Both the position numbers and the translations under genes were made by a program. Shown piece after piece: positions 12,259 through 23,652 of a stretch of 64,000 bases of DNA. Position 1 is the stretch's first letter. Each line of letters opens with the position of its first letter. The notes under the pieces are model-generated. The model ran no database searches, was not told the DNA's origin, and was given only the letters and a program-made list of their open reading frames with translations. The DNA is from Episyrphus balteatus (taxonomy: Eukaryota > Arthropoda > Insecta > Diptera > Syrphidae). Location of the stretch: assembly GCF_945859705.1 (NCBI RefSeq), contig NC_079134.1, positions 15,045,545 to 15,109,544 on the forward strand. Reading direction: 5' to 3'.

Positions 12259-12292
12259 TTAAAATATACATAAGAATCATCCCCCAAAATGC

Positions 12293-12325
12293 CCTTATCT
12301 CATACCGGGACACCCTGTATAATTA
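12293..12325. repeat. Isolated ACAGGGTGTCCC terminus
   Basis: CCGGGACACCCTGTATAATT resembles the right end of the large element at 7807-10370. A matching opposite end was not found nearby, so this is a solo terminus or decayed copy. Confidence 0.4.
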
Positions 12326-12387
12326 TAAAACTCGTACAGAAATTCCAAATATAATTCTATGGGAATTATTAAATAATTTAGTCTTAG

Positions 12388-12393
12388 TTTATT
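12388..12393 (-). promoter_or_regulatory. Poly(A) signal of Dim1
   Basis: On the minus strand this reads AATAAA, about 58 bases past the Dim1 stop. It sits in the 40-base segment shared with 1833-1874, which also carries AATAAA on the plus strand, so the segment could serve two convergent transcripts. Confidence 0.5.
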
Positions 12394-12450
12394 TTCGTGT
12401 TTTTTTTTTAATAAAAATAAAATTACAATTGTTTTAGAAATAATGAAATT

Positions 12451-12933
12451 TTAGTATCTGTATTTTGTTGAGTAGTCTTTAGGTGAAACAACCAAACCGC
12501 GACCTTTTCTCGCTCCACGATAGACTGTTTCTACAATGTCAATCATCTCCTGCTTATCTTCGAGTGGCCAATTGATTTTGTTATTGTTTCCTGTTCCCAA
12601 ATCAATCATAATGTGTTTGTTGCGGAAGAAGAACATCACCGTGCAAGGATCGTATAATTCGTACATTTTATTGAAATCAGGAACTTCGGTAATGTCGACG
12701 AGATAGATGACAGCAAAGTTTTTCACTTTCTCGGCAATACTGTACATAACTTCGTCCATTTTCATGCAAGCAGGGTCCCAATCGTGACCGAAGCGGATAA
12801 CCTGAGAGAAGGAAGGTCAAGAGTTGGTGGATTCTAGAGGATTCTTGATTCTTACCACAACTCGATCTTCTTCGGATAAAATAGCTTGATCGACTTGCCA
12901 TCCGTTGTGTAAATGTGGTAACATATACGACAT
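12451..12933 (-). CDS. Dim1: Dim1/TXNL4A, U5 snRNP 15-kDa thioredoxin-fold protein
   Basis: Exon 1 (12856-12933) and exon 2 (12451-12801) join in phase 0 across a 54-bp GTAAGA...CAG intron to give exactly 142 residues, the family length. It starts MSYMLPHLHNGWQVDQAI and continues VIRFGHDWDPACMKMDEV, VIYLVDITEVPDFNKMYELY and MFFFRNKHIMIDLGTGNNNK, all hallmark blocks of Dim1. The family adopts a thioredoxin fold without the redox CxxC pair (here DPAC) and is an essential component of the U5 snRNP and U4/U6.U5 tri-snRNP in pre-mRNA splicing, in the nucleus. The open frame is intact and strongly conserved, so the gene is presumably functional. It converges on the Myb/SANT-like gene. Identification is near certain. 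Confidence 0.97.
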
Positions 12934-13197
12934 GGTTAAGGATTTTTATTTATTTATCAGGTAAAAAGTAGAAATTGGAAATTATGGAAAATAATTCTTT
13001 TTAAACGTTTTGTAAACAGAAAAATATTCTATAAAAAAATGAGAAATGTCAAAAATAAATAAAATGACGTTTCTATTTCGAGACTCGAACACGCAGTGAT
13101 GCCAAAATCTATTTGTAAGAATTTAAGTTGATAACAGAAGAGTTTCGTTTTTAAATCATTATCCGTGTTCATTTACATGAAACTACAAATAGATAAC
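12934..13197. other. Dim1 upstream region
   Basis: This short spacer between the Dim1 start and the first MITE should hold the Dim1 promoter and leader. A TGACGT motif lies near 13064-13069. No TATA box is evident, and no other gene is seen. Confidence 0.35.
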
Positions 13198-13198
13198 A

Positions 13199-13488
13199 CC
13201 GGCACACAAAAAAAAAAGTGTCATGAACCAGAAACCAGACCTATCTTTCTATATGTTTTTGGGACCGCTGAATCCGAATTTCAAGTCCGTTTGGCCCTGT
13301 CACCCTCCAGTTTTGAGTAATATGCAAAAAACTCAAAAAAAGGTAGTTTTTGGGGTCTTTTTTACACTTTTCTCAAAACTGGAGGGTGACCGGGCGAAAC
13401 GGGCTTGAAATTCGGATTCAGCGGTCCCAAAAACATATAGAAAGATAGGTCTGGTTTCTGGTTCATACAACTTTTTTTTTTGGGTGCT
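13199..13488. mobile_element. Palindromic MITE with GCTGAATCCG core, copy 1
   Basis: The arms start GGCACACAAAAAAAAAAGTG and contain GAACCAGAAACCAGACC, ATATGTTTTTGGGACCGC, TGAATCCGAATTTCAAG and TCCAGTTTTGAG, each repeated inverted in the right arm. The loop is only about 50 bases. No coding sequence. Confidence 0.85.
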
Positions 13489-13517
13489 ATCACCTTCGCG
13501 ACATGTCGCTGTCATAC

Positions 13518-14575
13518 CCGGCACACAAAAAAAAAAGTTTCATGTACCAGGAAGCAGACCTATCTTTCTATAGGGGTATTCACGATCCGATGCAACTGGT
13601 CTAGTATCATTGCAAAAGTGCAAAAGTGTAAAATCTTACAACACTACAACAACAAAATATATGGATTGAAATTTTACAATGGTCTTGCACTTTTGCTATA
13701 CCCTAACCCTATTGCAAAATAAAAATACAATGGTGTAAAATTTTTTTGACAGATGGCAGCTCGCCGTCGCGTGTCGCACATGATGAACAGTTTATCTTTT
13801 TTATTCTTATTCTTTTTTATTTTGTTTCTTTTGATGTAATTTGTGAAAATAAATTAACCCGAACACAACAAAGAATGAAATTATAAAAAAATTGAAAAAA
13901 AAGAAGAAGCATCGGTGGAAAGACAAAACTCCATAAAAAAAAGAGTGAAGCCTTAACTACATTGGCTCAAAAAGTGAAAAAGTACAAAAGTGAAAATTTT
14001 CAAACGCATTTTTGTATAGTTTTTCGGGATGAAAAATTAGAACAAATGATGCAGAAAGCTTATTTTTTGGTCTAAAATATAATTTGTATACTCTTTATCA
14101 CAAAACAAAGTGAAAAGATTTTTTTTCTGGCTATAGAAAAAAAATCTTTTCACTTTTGTACTTTTTCAAAAAGTGGTGTATGTAGTTAATCCTTGAAGCT
14201 GATATAAGTCATATCATGGATTCCATTCAATATTTACTATAGATAAGAAGAGGTGCGTTCACGATCTATTGTAAAAAAATAAAATTTTACACTTTAACTA
14301 GGCCTGTTGCACCAGATCGTGAATACCCCTTATATGTTTTTGGGACCGCTGAATCCGATTTTCAAGTCCGTTTTGCCCGGTCACCCTTCAGTTTTGAGAA
14401 AAATGCAAAAAACTCCAAAAAAGTCATAAAAATTCAAACAAAATGCACTCACAGCTCAAAACTGGAGGGTAATGGGGCCAAACGGACTTCAAATTCGGAT
14501 TCAGCGTGCCCAAAAACATATAGAAAGATAGGTCTGGTTTCTGGTTCATGACACTTTTTTTTTTGTGTGTGCCGG
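13518..14575. mobile_element. Second copy of the GCTGAATCCG MITE, split by a nested element
   Basis: The left arm starts at 13518 (CCGGCACACAAAAAAAAAAG) and stops after CCTATCTTTCTATA. The element resumes at 14330 with TATATGTTTTTGGGACCGC and runs to GTGTGTGCCGG at 14575. Removing 13573-14329 restores the copy-1 arrangement, so that segment inserted later. Confidence 0.8.
13573..14329. mobile_element. 757-bp element with GGGGTATTCACGATC termini, nested
   Basis: Inverted termini GGGGTATTCACGATC...GATCGTGAATACCCC bound the insert. The flanking TATA/TATAT is consistent with a 3-4 bp target duplication, but the exact length is ambiguous. The interior contains inverted AAAGTGAAAA/TTTTCACTTTTGTACTTTTT stretches and no open frame of note. 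Confidence 0.75.
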
Positions 14576-14621
14576 TGTAATTATTGATGTTCGTTCTTCT
14601 TGTACATAATACTGCTTGCAG

Positions 14622-14837
14622 CCCTATTCTGACAAACCTCACAAGTGAGCTGAATTTGATTTTGTGAGGTTTTTGCGTCACAAAAAATTTTGAATTTGTG
14701 ATCTGCTCTGAAGGAGGTCACAAAACACAAGTTGGACTTTTACTAGTAAGAAGTTGATGAGAAATAAATCCTCACAAAACGAGTTATGATCACCTTGTGA
14801 GGTTTTTGTGACTTGTAAAGTTTGCCATAATAGGGGG
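14622..14837. mobile_element. 216-bp MITE, CCCTATTCTGACAAAC termini
   Basis: The left end CCCTATTCTGACAAACCTCA and the inverted right end CCCTATTATGGCAAACTTTA match with a few changes. The word CCTCACAA/TTGTGAGG recurs inside in both orientations. Confidence 0.6.
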
Positions 14838-14854
14838 TTAATCTACACAAACTA

Positions 14855-15009
14855 ATGCCGACTTTTCACTAGTCGATTTTAGCCGCACGATATGTCGGTC
14901 GAATAGGATTTTTCTATGGGGATTGTCACTTTAGTCGCCTGCGAATTACGTTCACACGAGTCGAAAAGCGTCGCCGCACGGCAAAATTCGACTCGTGAAA
15001 AGTCGGCAT
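14855..15009. mobile_element. ~150-bp MITE, TGCCGACTTTTCAC termini, copy 1
   Basis: Inverted ends ATGCCGACTTTTCAC and GTGAAAAGTCGGCAT with a possible TAA duplication (TAA|TGCCGAC...GTCGGCA|TAA). Internal CGACTCGTG/CACGAGTCG words. A second copy is at 48743-48915. Confidence 0.7.
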
Positions 15010-15110
15010 AACGTATTCTGTCAAAGTCAAAATAAAAAAATTCAAAATTAATTTAAAATCAAGAAAAATCAACAGAAAATAATTTTTAAAGCAAGAAATA
15101 AGTTACCTAA

Positions 15111-15767
15111 TTAAAGGCTTGGCCACACTGGAGGGTATGCGGTAGCGGTACGGGTAGCGGTGAGGGTACTTGTATGAAAAAAATTCCAAACTGACACATC
15201 AACGTTCAGGTGTGGAATTTTTTTAGTACAAATATCGTTACCGCTATACCGCATACCCTCCGGTGTGGCCAAGCCTTTAAGGCTTGGCCACACCGGAGGG
15301 TATGCGGTAGAGGTACGGGTAGCGGTAACGATATTTGTATGAAAAAAATTCCACATCTGAACGTTGATATGTCAGTTTTTAATTTTTTTCATACAAGTAC
15401 CGTTACCTCTACCCATACCGCTACCGCATACCCTCCGGTGTGGCCAAGCCTTAAGGCTTGGCCACACCGAAGGGTACATACGGTAGCGGTACGGGTACTT
15501 GTATGAAAAAAATTCAAAACTGACACATCAACGTTCAGATGTGGAATTTTTTTCATACAATTACCCGTACCGCTACCGTATGTACCCTTCGGTAAGCCTT
15601 TAAAGGCTTGGCCACACCGGAGGGTATGCGGTATAGCGGTAACGATATTTGTACTAAAAAAATTCCACACCTGAACGTTGATGTGTCAGTTTGGAAAATT
15701 TTTATACAAGTACCCTCACCGCTACCCGTACCGCTACCGCATACCCTCCAGTGTGGCCAAGCCTTAA
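15111..15767. repeat. Array of four abutting palindromic MITEs separated by TTAA
   Basis: Four units (15115-15276, 15281-15450, 15455-15599 and 15604-15763) each begin GGCTTGGCCACAC and end with its complement. All five boundaries are TTAA (15111, 15277, 15451, 15600 and 15764). Each arm carries degenerate GCGGTA/CGGGTA words. The centres, marked by ACATCAACGTTCAG, alternate in orientation (+, -, +, -). Unit 4 is the reverse complement of unit 1, so the whole array is a palindrome centred near 15452. Unit 3 has lost 6 bases of its right end. TTAA duplication is characteristic of piggyBac-type transposition. Confidence 0.9.
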
Positions 15768-16245
15768 AAAAGGAGTACGTTGAACAAATTGGATTTTGTA
15801 TACCAATGTCCATATAAGGGGTTTAAGAAGCTTAAAAGAAGCTTTACCGAAACTTTTAAAAAATTAAAGAATTTTCGTTTTCAATTTGTTTTGATTTCTT
15901 TTTATATTGTATGTCATGAATGCGTGAAAAATTCCTTCTTCCAAAGAATAATAAGCGAATAGAAAGGGAATCTTAAAAATATATCTATACTGGCATAACT
16001 GTTTCAGTAGAACACACAAATCAAAAAATCAAACACACCCACGCAAAATGTCAAACACATTTGACATCTCTGCCACGAGTTGTCAAAAATACTTCTCTTG
16101 CGGTGTTTTGCCAACACGTTGCCAGTTTCTGGAGAATTTTTGTGAATTAAATTTTGCAAAAAAAGCTTGAAATTTGGTCTTAAATTAGTGCAAATTAAGT
16201 TTAAAGTGCCTCATCCGTTCAAGCACATTTGATTTGATTCAAAAA
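15768..16245. other. LeuRS upstream region
   Basis: No gene is recognised. The last 250 bases lead into the LeuRS start codon and should contain its promoter and leader. TTTGACATCTCTGCCACGAG and AACACGTTGCCAGTTTC are the least AT-rich parts. No TATA box is evident. Confidence 0.4.
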
Positions 16246-19200
16246 ATGGTAAGTTACTCTACAAGTATCCAAGTAAAATACAAAAGTTCTCCAACACTTG
16301 CTGACGCATCGAACTTGCATATTCCTTAAATTTGCAATTCCAATTAAATTTTGCATCATTTTCCACTTGAAAATTCATTTTGAAAGTTTCTAAGACTGAG
16401 AACTCAAATAAGCTCTGGAAAATATAAACGAGCTCTGGAGAAATCCTTGATACATTTTGTTTATTTTGTTTTTAGGCCAACATCGAACGTAAAGGTACCT
16501 TCAAGGTTGAATACCTCCAAAAAATTGAATTGGAAGTTCAAGAAAAATGGGAAGCTGCCAAAATCTACGAAGTCGATGCTCCCAAAGAAGCGCGCAAAAG
16601 TCTAGATGAAAAGTTCTATGTTACCTTTCCATTTCCTTACATGAATGGACGTTTGCATCTTGGACATACCTTTTCTCTGTCTAAAGCTGAAGTGAGTACT
16701 CCAAAACATTAAAATCTATAAAAGCCAATTTCAAATTCGTTTTCAGTTTGCCATTCGTTATAATCGTTTAAAAGGCAAAAAGGTACTTTGGCCATTTGGA
16801 TTCCATTGCACTGGAATGCCAATAAAAGCTTGTGCTGATAAACTTAAACGAGAACTACAAGACTTTGGTTATCCACCTAAATTTCCATCCAACGAGGAAC
16901 CAAAACCCGTTGAAAAGGTGGAAGTATCAGCTCCCAAAGACAAGTCTAAAGGAAAAAAGAGTAAAGCTGTAGCTAAAACAGGAGCCGCCAAATATCAATG
17001 GCAAATTATGCAAAGTCTTGGTTTACAAGATGAAGAAATAAAAAAGTTTGCTGATGAAAATTATTGGTTAGATTATTTCCCACCTTTGGCTGTTAAAGAT
17101 TTGCAAAGACTTGGTATTCATGTAAGATTGTCTAATTGTCAATAATAAGGAACGAATTTATATATGAAGATTCTTTCAGGTTGATTGGCGTCGAAAGTTT
17201 ATCACAACAGATGCTAATCCTTTCTTTGATTCATTTGTTCGTTGGCAATTTAATCATTTGAAAAATCGTGGAAAGATTTTGTATGGCAAGAGGTATACTA
17301 TCTTCTCGCCTAAAGATGGACAACCTTGTATGGATCACGATCGATCAACTGGGGAAGGTGTTGGTCCTCAGGAATATACTTTGATTAAGATGAAAGTTTT
17401 GGATAGTCCTGAAGTTTTAAAGTAAGTATTATTTTTTAAATAAAAATGAAGGGTTCTAAGTTGTGGTGGGGATACTAATCACTATACTATCGAGGAATTC
17501 TATTTAAGCGCTTAGTGCAAATTTTTAAAAACGTTGGTTTTTTTCTGGCGAATATACCTGACCATATTTCTTATAGGCCATTAATAGAGAAAAAACAATT
17601 AAGTTCTCTCTTTTCTTGATTTAAATGTCCACAAACCATTTTCGTATGCACTAGTGCACCGAGTAGAGATTTCATATTCGATTCAATAAAACTAGTTTTT
17701 TTATTTTATTTATGAAGCTTGAAAAATGTAGGACGATAGTCATGGTCCTAAGCAATATACTTTATTTTTTTTTTCTTACGATAGTCATGGAACTAAGTAA
17801 TCTACTTTTGTCATATGATGATGTAACTTTTAGTATTGTCCAAAGGACCCCGCACATTTTGTATGGGAAGTGGCCCTCGGTGAAATTGTCTGAAATTTTA
17901 GTATGTTGTTCTCTTGAAGCCCTTGATCAAAAGTCGACATGGGCAGAAAGTCGAAAAATGGACAGTTTTTTAAATAACGGGTTTTTTCCGATGACTATCT
18001 CAAACCTTGTAAAAGGGATAGTAACTCTCTATATTGTGTTTTGCGCTATTTTTTAGTGGAATCCGTAAGTTTTTAGGGTTGCTGAAGCCGAATCCGAAGT
18101 CCATTTTGCCCCATCACGTCAGGTTTCAAGATAACCTCAAAAAATGTCAAAGCCCCAAAAATATTTTTTGTCACGACTAGGTCCCGCGTATTTGATCTCA
18201 TGAAAAATGTTGCTTAGAATATTCTTAAAAACTTGTTATTTAAATTACAAGAACATCTTTCTGAATACTTTTAACATCTAAATATAGTATGCAATTTAAT
18301 TTGTTAAATGCCAACAAAATTTTCAAAAAAAAACTTTTCAAAATTGTTGCATACCGTTTTTTAAGCTAAATATTTTCATACTGGGTTTCCTGTAGTAAGA
18401 TAAGAAAAGTTTAAGGGGTGATTCTGGAGTTAGTTGAAAGTTGGTATAATTTTTCAATGATATAAGGAAATACTTACTTTGGTATACCTGGACCCAGATT
18501 AACGCTAATTTTCCTGTTAATACTAATGCTAGTATAAGGTCTTTATTCTTAGAAAAAAAAATTGATCAAGATATCAAAAAATGAACATATGATTGTCAAA
18601 ACCCACAACTTTGGTACATGGAAAAATCTGCTTAGAATAAGTTCTTTAAAAACATTTTTTTTCGCTAAGAATACAAAATTTATTTTTGTTGTTTAAGATT
18701 GTTTTTGTTTAAAATCTGATACCAAAGTCGGAAGGTACATATCACTTTTTCATGATTAAATATAGCGCAGGTTAAATTGCGGTAAACATGTAGTATTTAA
18801 ATTTTAAGGTTGCGGTCAGTGGTTTGTCAATATTTATGACAAAAGAGCTAACTGCAATTGATTAAGATTTATCTAGACTTCACAAATTTTTCTCCTTGCA
18901 ATCTCGTAGGCTAGTAAAAGGAAAGGAGTCGCTTGACATGTGTTGTTTTTTTTGTAATATAAATATACCCGAGTATGAGTTCCAAGTAGATTTTAAAAGC
19001 ACTATACTAGTAGTACCGGAAAGTTAAATATTATCCTGTATAAAATTCATAAATACATTTTGACTTCAGGGCTCGAAAGAGTATCAAGACACGAGTCGAA
19101 AACCACATTTTGCACAATCGCACCTTAAGTCATTTTGTTTTTTATAAAAATTTTACTTTTTCGCGTATTTTTGAACCTACAGAAGAAATGTATGGCATAC

Positions 19201-22200
19201 TTGAAGATAATTTAATTTCCTACAATATATGTTATTTTTCCTCGTTAGTTCGTAAAGTAGCAATTTTATTGCAATTTTTGCATCGAAAACCAACAAACTA
19301 TTTTGTATTTATTACCTTTTTTTACCGCTGTTTGGCTTATGAGGTGGTCTTGACACATATGAGTCATGTCTTGATTAATTTTTATCAACGAAAAAATCTT
19401 TCCATTGACACCACAAGTACTCAAAAGTGGTGTTTCTTGAAACAAGTGCAATTTGTTTCTGAATAAAACCTGTACAAAATTCAAATAATTTAACCAAAAT
19501 GCTATAAAAACCCTATTGCTTTGTCTAATCAATGGCGATATCAAGTTCCTGCTGGTTCCCTAGAGATTCAATTAAATTCACCTACCCAATTCAACATTAT
19601 TCATTTATCACTTCCATGACTTGCAATCAAATTTTCTGAAGTAATTAATTTCCTTTATCCATTTTACTCTCCAGATCGATTAAATCGCCAGTATATTTCG
19701 TTTGTGCTACGCTACGCCCAGAAACAATGTATGGCCAAACCAACTGTTGGCTACATCCCGACATTAAATACATTGCCTTTAAGACATCCCGTTCCGATGA
19801 AGTTTACATCAGTACCCGTCGTGCTGCTCGCAATATGTCCTATCAAGGCCTAACCCCCGTCGAGGGAAAGGTTGAAGTTCTTGTCGAACTAACTGGTCAA
19901 CAATTATTAGGTCTCAAACTATCGGCTCCACTCACACCGCACAAAGTAATCTACACACTGCCAATGTTATCAATTCGTGAAGACAAAGGCACAGGAGTTG
20001 TAACGTCAGTTCCATCCGATTCACCTGATGATTATGCGGCTCTGGTAGATTTACAAAAGAAAGAAGCATTCCGACAAAAATACGGCATCGAAGATGAAAT
20101 GGTCCTCCCATACGTTCCTATTCCAATCATTGAAGTTCCTTCTTTGGGCAAACTAAGTGCAGTACATTTGTATGATACTTTGAAGATTCAAAGTCAAAAT
20201 GATAAAGATAAATTAGCTGAAGCCAAGGAAATAGTCTATTTGAAGGCGTTTTACGATGGTGTGTTATTGGTTGGTCCATACGCTGGTCGTAAAGTTCAAG
20301 ATGTCAAAAAAGATCTTCAAAAGTTGTTGGTTGATGCTAAGGATGCTGAAATCTACTATGAACCAGAGAAGACAATCATATCTCGCTCAGCCGATGAATG
20401 TGTTGTTGCTCTTTGCAATCAATGGTATCTTAATTATGGAGAACCCGAATGGCAATCGATGGCTTTTAAGAATCTTAAAAACATGGAAACCTTCCATGAC
20501 GAAGCGAGAAATAATTTCGAAGCTTGTTTGAATTGGCTGCACGAATATGCTTGCTCTCGGACTTATGGTCTTGGAACTAAGCTTCCCTGGGATGAACAAT
20601 GGCTTATAGAATCACTATCTGACTCAACAATTTATATGGCCTATTATACTGTGTGTCATTTACTACATGGTGGATCGTTTAAGGGTGAAACTCCAAGTCC
20701 AATAGGAATCAAATCCGAGGATATGACTGCTGATGTTTGGGATTACATCTTCTTCAATGAAACTCCATATCCTAAGACCAGCAAGGTCAAGAAGGACAAA
20801 CTTGATCTTTTGCGTCGTGAATTCAATTATTGGTATCCTCTGGATCTTCGTGTTTCTGGAAAGGATCTCATCCAAAATCACTTGACATTCATGTTGTACA
20901 ATCATTGTGCTATTTGGCCCAAGGATGAGGAGAAATGGCCTCGAGGAGTTCGTGTAAACGGTCATCTTTTATTGAATTCATCGAAAATGTCTAAATCCGA
21001 TGGTAATTTCTTGACTCTCTACGAAGCTATTGAAAAATTCTCTGCCGATGGTATGCGTCTTTGTTTGGCCGATGCTGGTGACAGTGTTGAAGATGCCAAT
21101 TTTGTTGAAAGCACTGCTGATGCAGGTATTCTGCGTTTGTACACTTTCATTGAGTGGGTGAAAGAGATGCTGGCATCAAGACCAATGCTCCGTAAAGGAA
21201 CTCCATCCACTTTCAATGATAAGGTTTTCATTAGTGAAATGAGTCTGAAGACAAAACAGACTGATGAATACTATCGGAAGATGTTGTTTAAGGAAGCTCT
21301 GCGATCTGGATTCTATGAGTTCCAATTGGCTCGTGATAAGTATCGTGAGCTGTGTGGCAATGTTGGTATGCATGAAGATCTCGTTTTTGAGTTCATTCGT
21401 CGACAGGCTTTACTCATGGCTCCAATTTGTCCTCATGTCATGGAACATGTGTGGACTTTATTGGGAAACAAAACAAGTATTTTACATGCCCATTGGCCCA
21501 GTGTTGGAGAAATCAATGAAATTGAAATTCAATGCTCGGAGTATCTGATGGAAGCTGCTCATTCATTCCGTTTGAGCTTAAAAAATCTTCTGCAAGTGAA
21601 GGGTAAAGGTGGCAAGGAAAAAGCTGTTGATCCTGCGAGTTTGAAGCCTGATCGGGGTACTATTTGGGTTGCAAAAACTTATCCTCCATGGCAATGTTGT
21701 GTTTTGAATACATTGAAAGAGCTTTACATCATTAAAAATGTTCTTCCTGATAATAAAGTGATTTCTGCCACTCTGCAGGGCAAGGAGGAATTGAAGAAAT
21801 TCATGAAACGAGTTATGCCTTTTGCACAGATGATTCGAGAGAAAGTTGAATCAGGCAAAGGAATCTCGGCAATGGCAACGGTTTTGGAGTTTGATGAATG
21901 CCAGGTGTTGATGAATAATTTGGAGTACTTAAGGAATACTCTTGATGTAAGTTTAAGACAGTTTTTCATTCTCCAACCGATGACTAAGTTTTATATTCTT
22001 TTTCTAGCTGGAATCACTTGAAGTTAAATACACAGATGATCCATCTGCACCGGAAAAGACCCGGGAAGAAGTCCGTCCAGGATCACCATTTATTGCATTT
22101 ACAATTGCTCCAAATGTTCCAGTTGTTTTGACAAATCCCATTGAACGATCTGGACTGTTTACAGTAAACACTGTTGTTTCTGAAGGAGATAGTGTTAAAT

Positions 22201-22513
22201 CGTTCCATGAGAAATTGGCCAAAATTATTGGACTTAAAGGTTAGCAGTTATTTTATGATTGATATTTTAATAAAAATCTTAATTTTTTTTTTTTTTATTC
22301 ATTATAGCAGAACTTAATGCATTGAAAATCTGGCGTTATGAAGATCCAGTATTGGGACCTAGACAAATTCCAACATTTGAAGATTATAAAACAGGCAAAA
22401 AACAACTTACGGAAGGTGTTTTTGTTTTGGATGTTGAGAAGAAAATTCTTAATTTGAAAGTCAATGGAAAACTGCAGAGCATTGGAACACAGTTTATTTA
22501 TGTTGTGGAGTAA
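16246..22513 (+). CDS. LeuRS: Cytosolic leucyl-tRNA synthetase, seven exons
   Basis: Exons 16246-16248, 16476-16691, 16747-17121, 17180-17421, 19675-21946, 22008-22239 and 22308-22513 join in frame to 1181 residues, the usual length of the animal cytosolic enzyme. It charges tRNA-Leu with leucine. The class I HIGH motif is HLGH at 62-65 (in FPYMNGRLHLGHTFS), KMSKS is at 716-720 (SSKMSKSDGN), and the CP1 editing domain carries TLRPET at about 291-296 and GTGVVTSVPSDSPDD at about 384-398. The C-terminal half has the WRYEDPVLGPR block of the eukaryotic type. The first coding exon is the ATG alone (ATG|GTAAGT). All introns are short (55-227 bp) except intron 4 (2253 bp). Exon 7 has a TAGCAG double acceptor. 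All catalytic motifs are intact, so a functional housekeeping gene is expected. Confidence 0.96.
17422..19674. other. LeuRS intron 4, enlarged by repeats
   Basis: Donor AA|GTAAGT and acceptor CTCTCCAG flank 2253 bp. Open frames inside (such as 17712-18056 and 19110-19466) show no domain. A fragment at about 18073-18180 (GAATCCGAAGTCCATTTTGC, CATCACGTCAGGTTT) is homologous to one arm of the palindromic MITE at 48980-49564. Confidence 0.75.
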
Positions 22514-23277
22514 AGTTTTCATGTTCTCTGGGAGAGGATGAACTTTATTTTATTTATACTTTTTTTTTTCTTTTTTTTGGTTTTCATTTTTACTGTTTAT
22601 CTAGTATTTTCTAAAACTAACGTTACATTTTGAAAACATAAATTATTTCCAACAAAAAATTGTTTTTTATTTGTTTCATTCAAAGACGATAACCAATATA
22701 TGTGGTTAATTTTGAAAAATTTTGTTTTTTCTATTTTTAAAGCGTCAAACAATGAAGAGTTCCAAATCTTTGCAGCATTTAGTCACTAAAGGCTGTGGTG
22801 GCACGAGACGGATGTTGTCTTGCAAGTGCAAGTTGAAGATATATTGTATACAAAAGTGAGCGTGGCATGATTCGTGAAAATCTCGTTAAATTTTGAAAAA
22901 AAACTTGATTTTCGTTCACCATCTCGAATCGACGCACTGTGCGTGCGTGCGTAGGTCCACCGCCTAACGGAAAAAAACTTAAATAGCTGAAAATGGTGTT
23001 GCCGTTTTTCAGTTATATCGCTATACCCATATTTTTTTTTTTTTTTCGCTTAGATTTTGTTAAAGAGTTAACAGAATTTGTTCAAGATTTGTGTTCAGAT
23101 ATCGTGGGTTTAAAGCCAAAATCACGAATCTGCAAAATTGTAGTTCGGGGTTTTGGCTTTCAAGATTTGCAAATTTAGTTCAGAAATTTATTTTACAAAT
23201 AGTTTAAGTTGCTAGGCAGCAGATTGAGAATTGTGTTCGACGCAGTGAACAGAGGAACCGACAACAAGTTAAATGAC
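22514..23277. other. LeuRS 3' flank, no gene seen
   Basis: This contains the LeuRS 3' end (T-rich from about 22545) and ordinary AT-rich sequence. A GTGCGTGCGTGCGT run lies near 22941-22955, and the pair AGCCAAAATCACGAATCTGC/TTTGGCTTTCAAGATTTGC lies near 23110-23170. An exact AATAAA could not be assigned. Confidence 0.4.
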
Positions 23278-23652
23278 GCATCCACACTAGGTTGATCAAC
23301 ACGTTCTACATACCTTCCAAATCGACATACTAAACAGTGTTAAACATTTCCAAATTATTCTAACTGATGCATATAAGACATATGTAATTGATCCCACACA
23401 TCAATTGAACAAGTTTGTAAAGGTTTTAGGGTACAGTGCTGTGCAAAACGTATGCAACTGTTTGAACTGTTTTTGAATGGAATGGTTGTATGGCCTATAA
23501 TTTTTTTAAGATGATTTTCAAATGCATGAGCGTTTCCCCTCATAAATTGCATATTTCTCTTATGAGCAGAAACATGCAGAAAATAAATACGGAATAGTAA
23601 GCTGAAACACAGCACTGTATGTTGAAAGTGTTGATCAACCTAGTGTAGATCC
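23278..23652. mobile_element. 375-bp MITE, ACACTAGGTTGATCAACAC termini
   Basis: The left end CCACACTAGGTTGATCAACA and the inverted right end CTACACTAGGTTGATCAACA match almost perfectly. A smaller element is nested at 23434-23617. The minus-strand frame at 23355-23615 spans the nesting boundary and is not a gene. Confidence 0.75.
23434..23617. mobile_element. 184-bp nested Tc1/mariner-type MITE
   Basis: TA|CAGTGCTGTG...CACAGCACTG|TA: 10-bp perfect inverted ends flanked by TA on both sides (23432-23433 and 23618-23619), the target duplication of the Tc1/mariner superfamily. It sits entirely inside the larger MITE. Confidence 0.7.

Noticed and set aside
15111..15817. Several overlapping frames with the motif WNFFHTN
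   Set aside because: They are translations of the TTAA-bounded palindromes on both strands, with no independent coding evidence.
19110..19466. 118-codon frame inside LeuRS intron 4
   Set aside because: It is AT-driven with no recognisable domain and lies in an intron between well-matched LeuRS exons.
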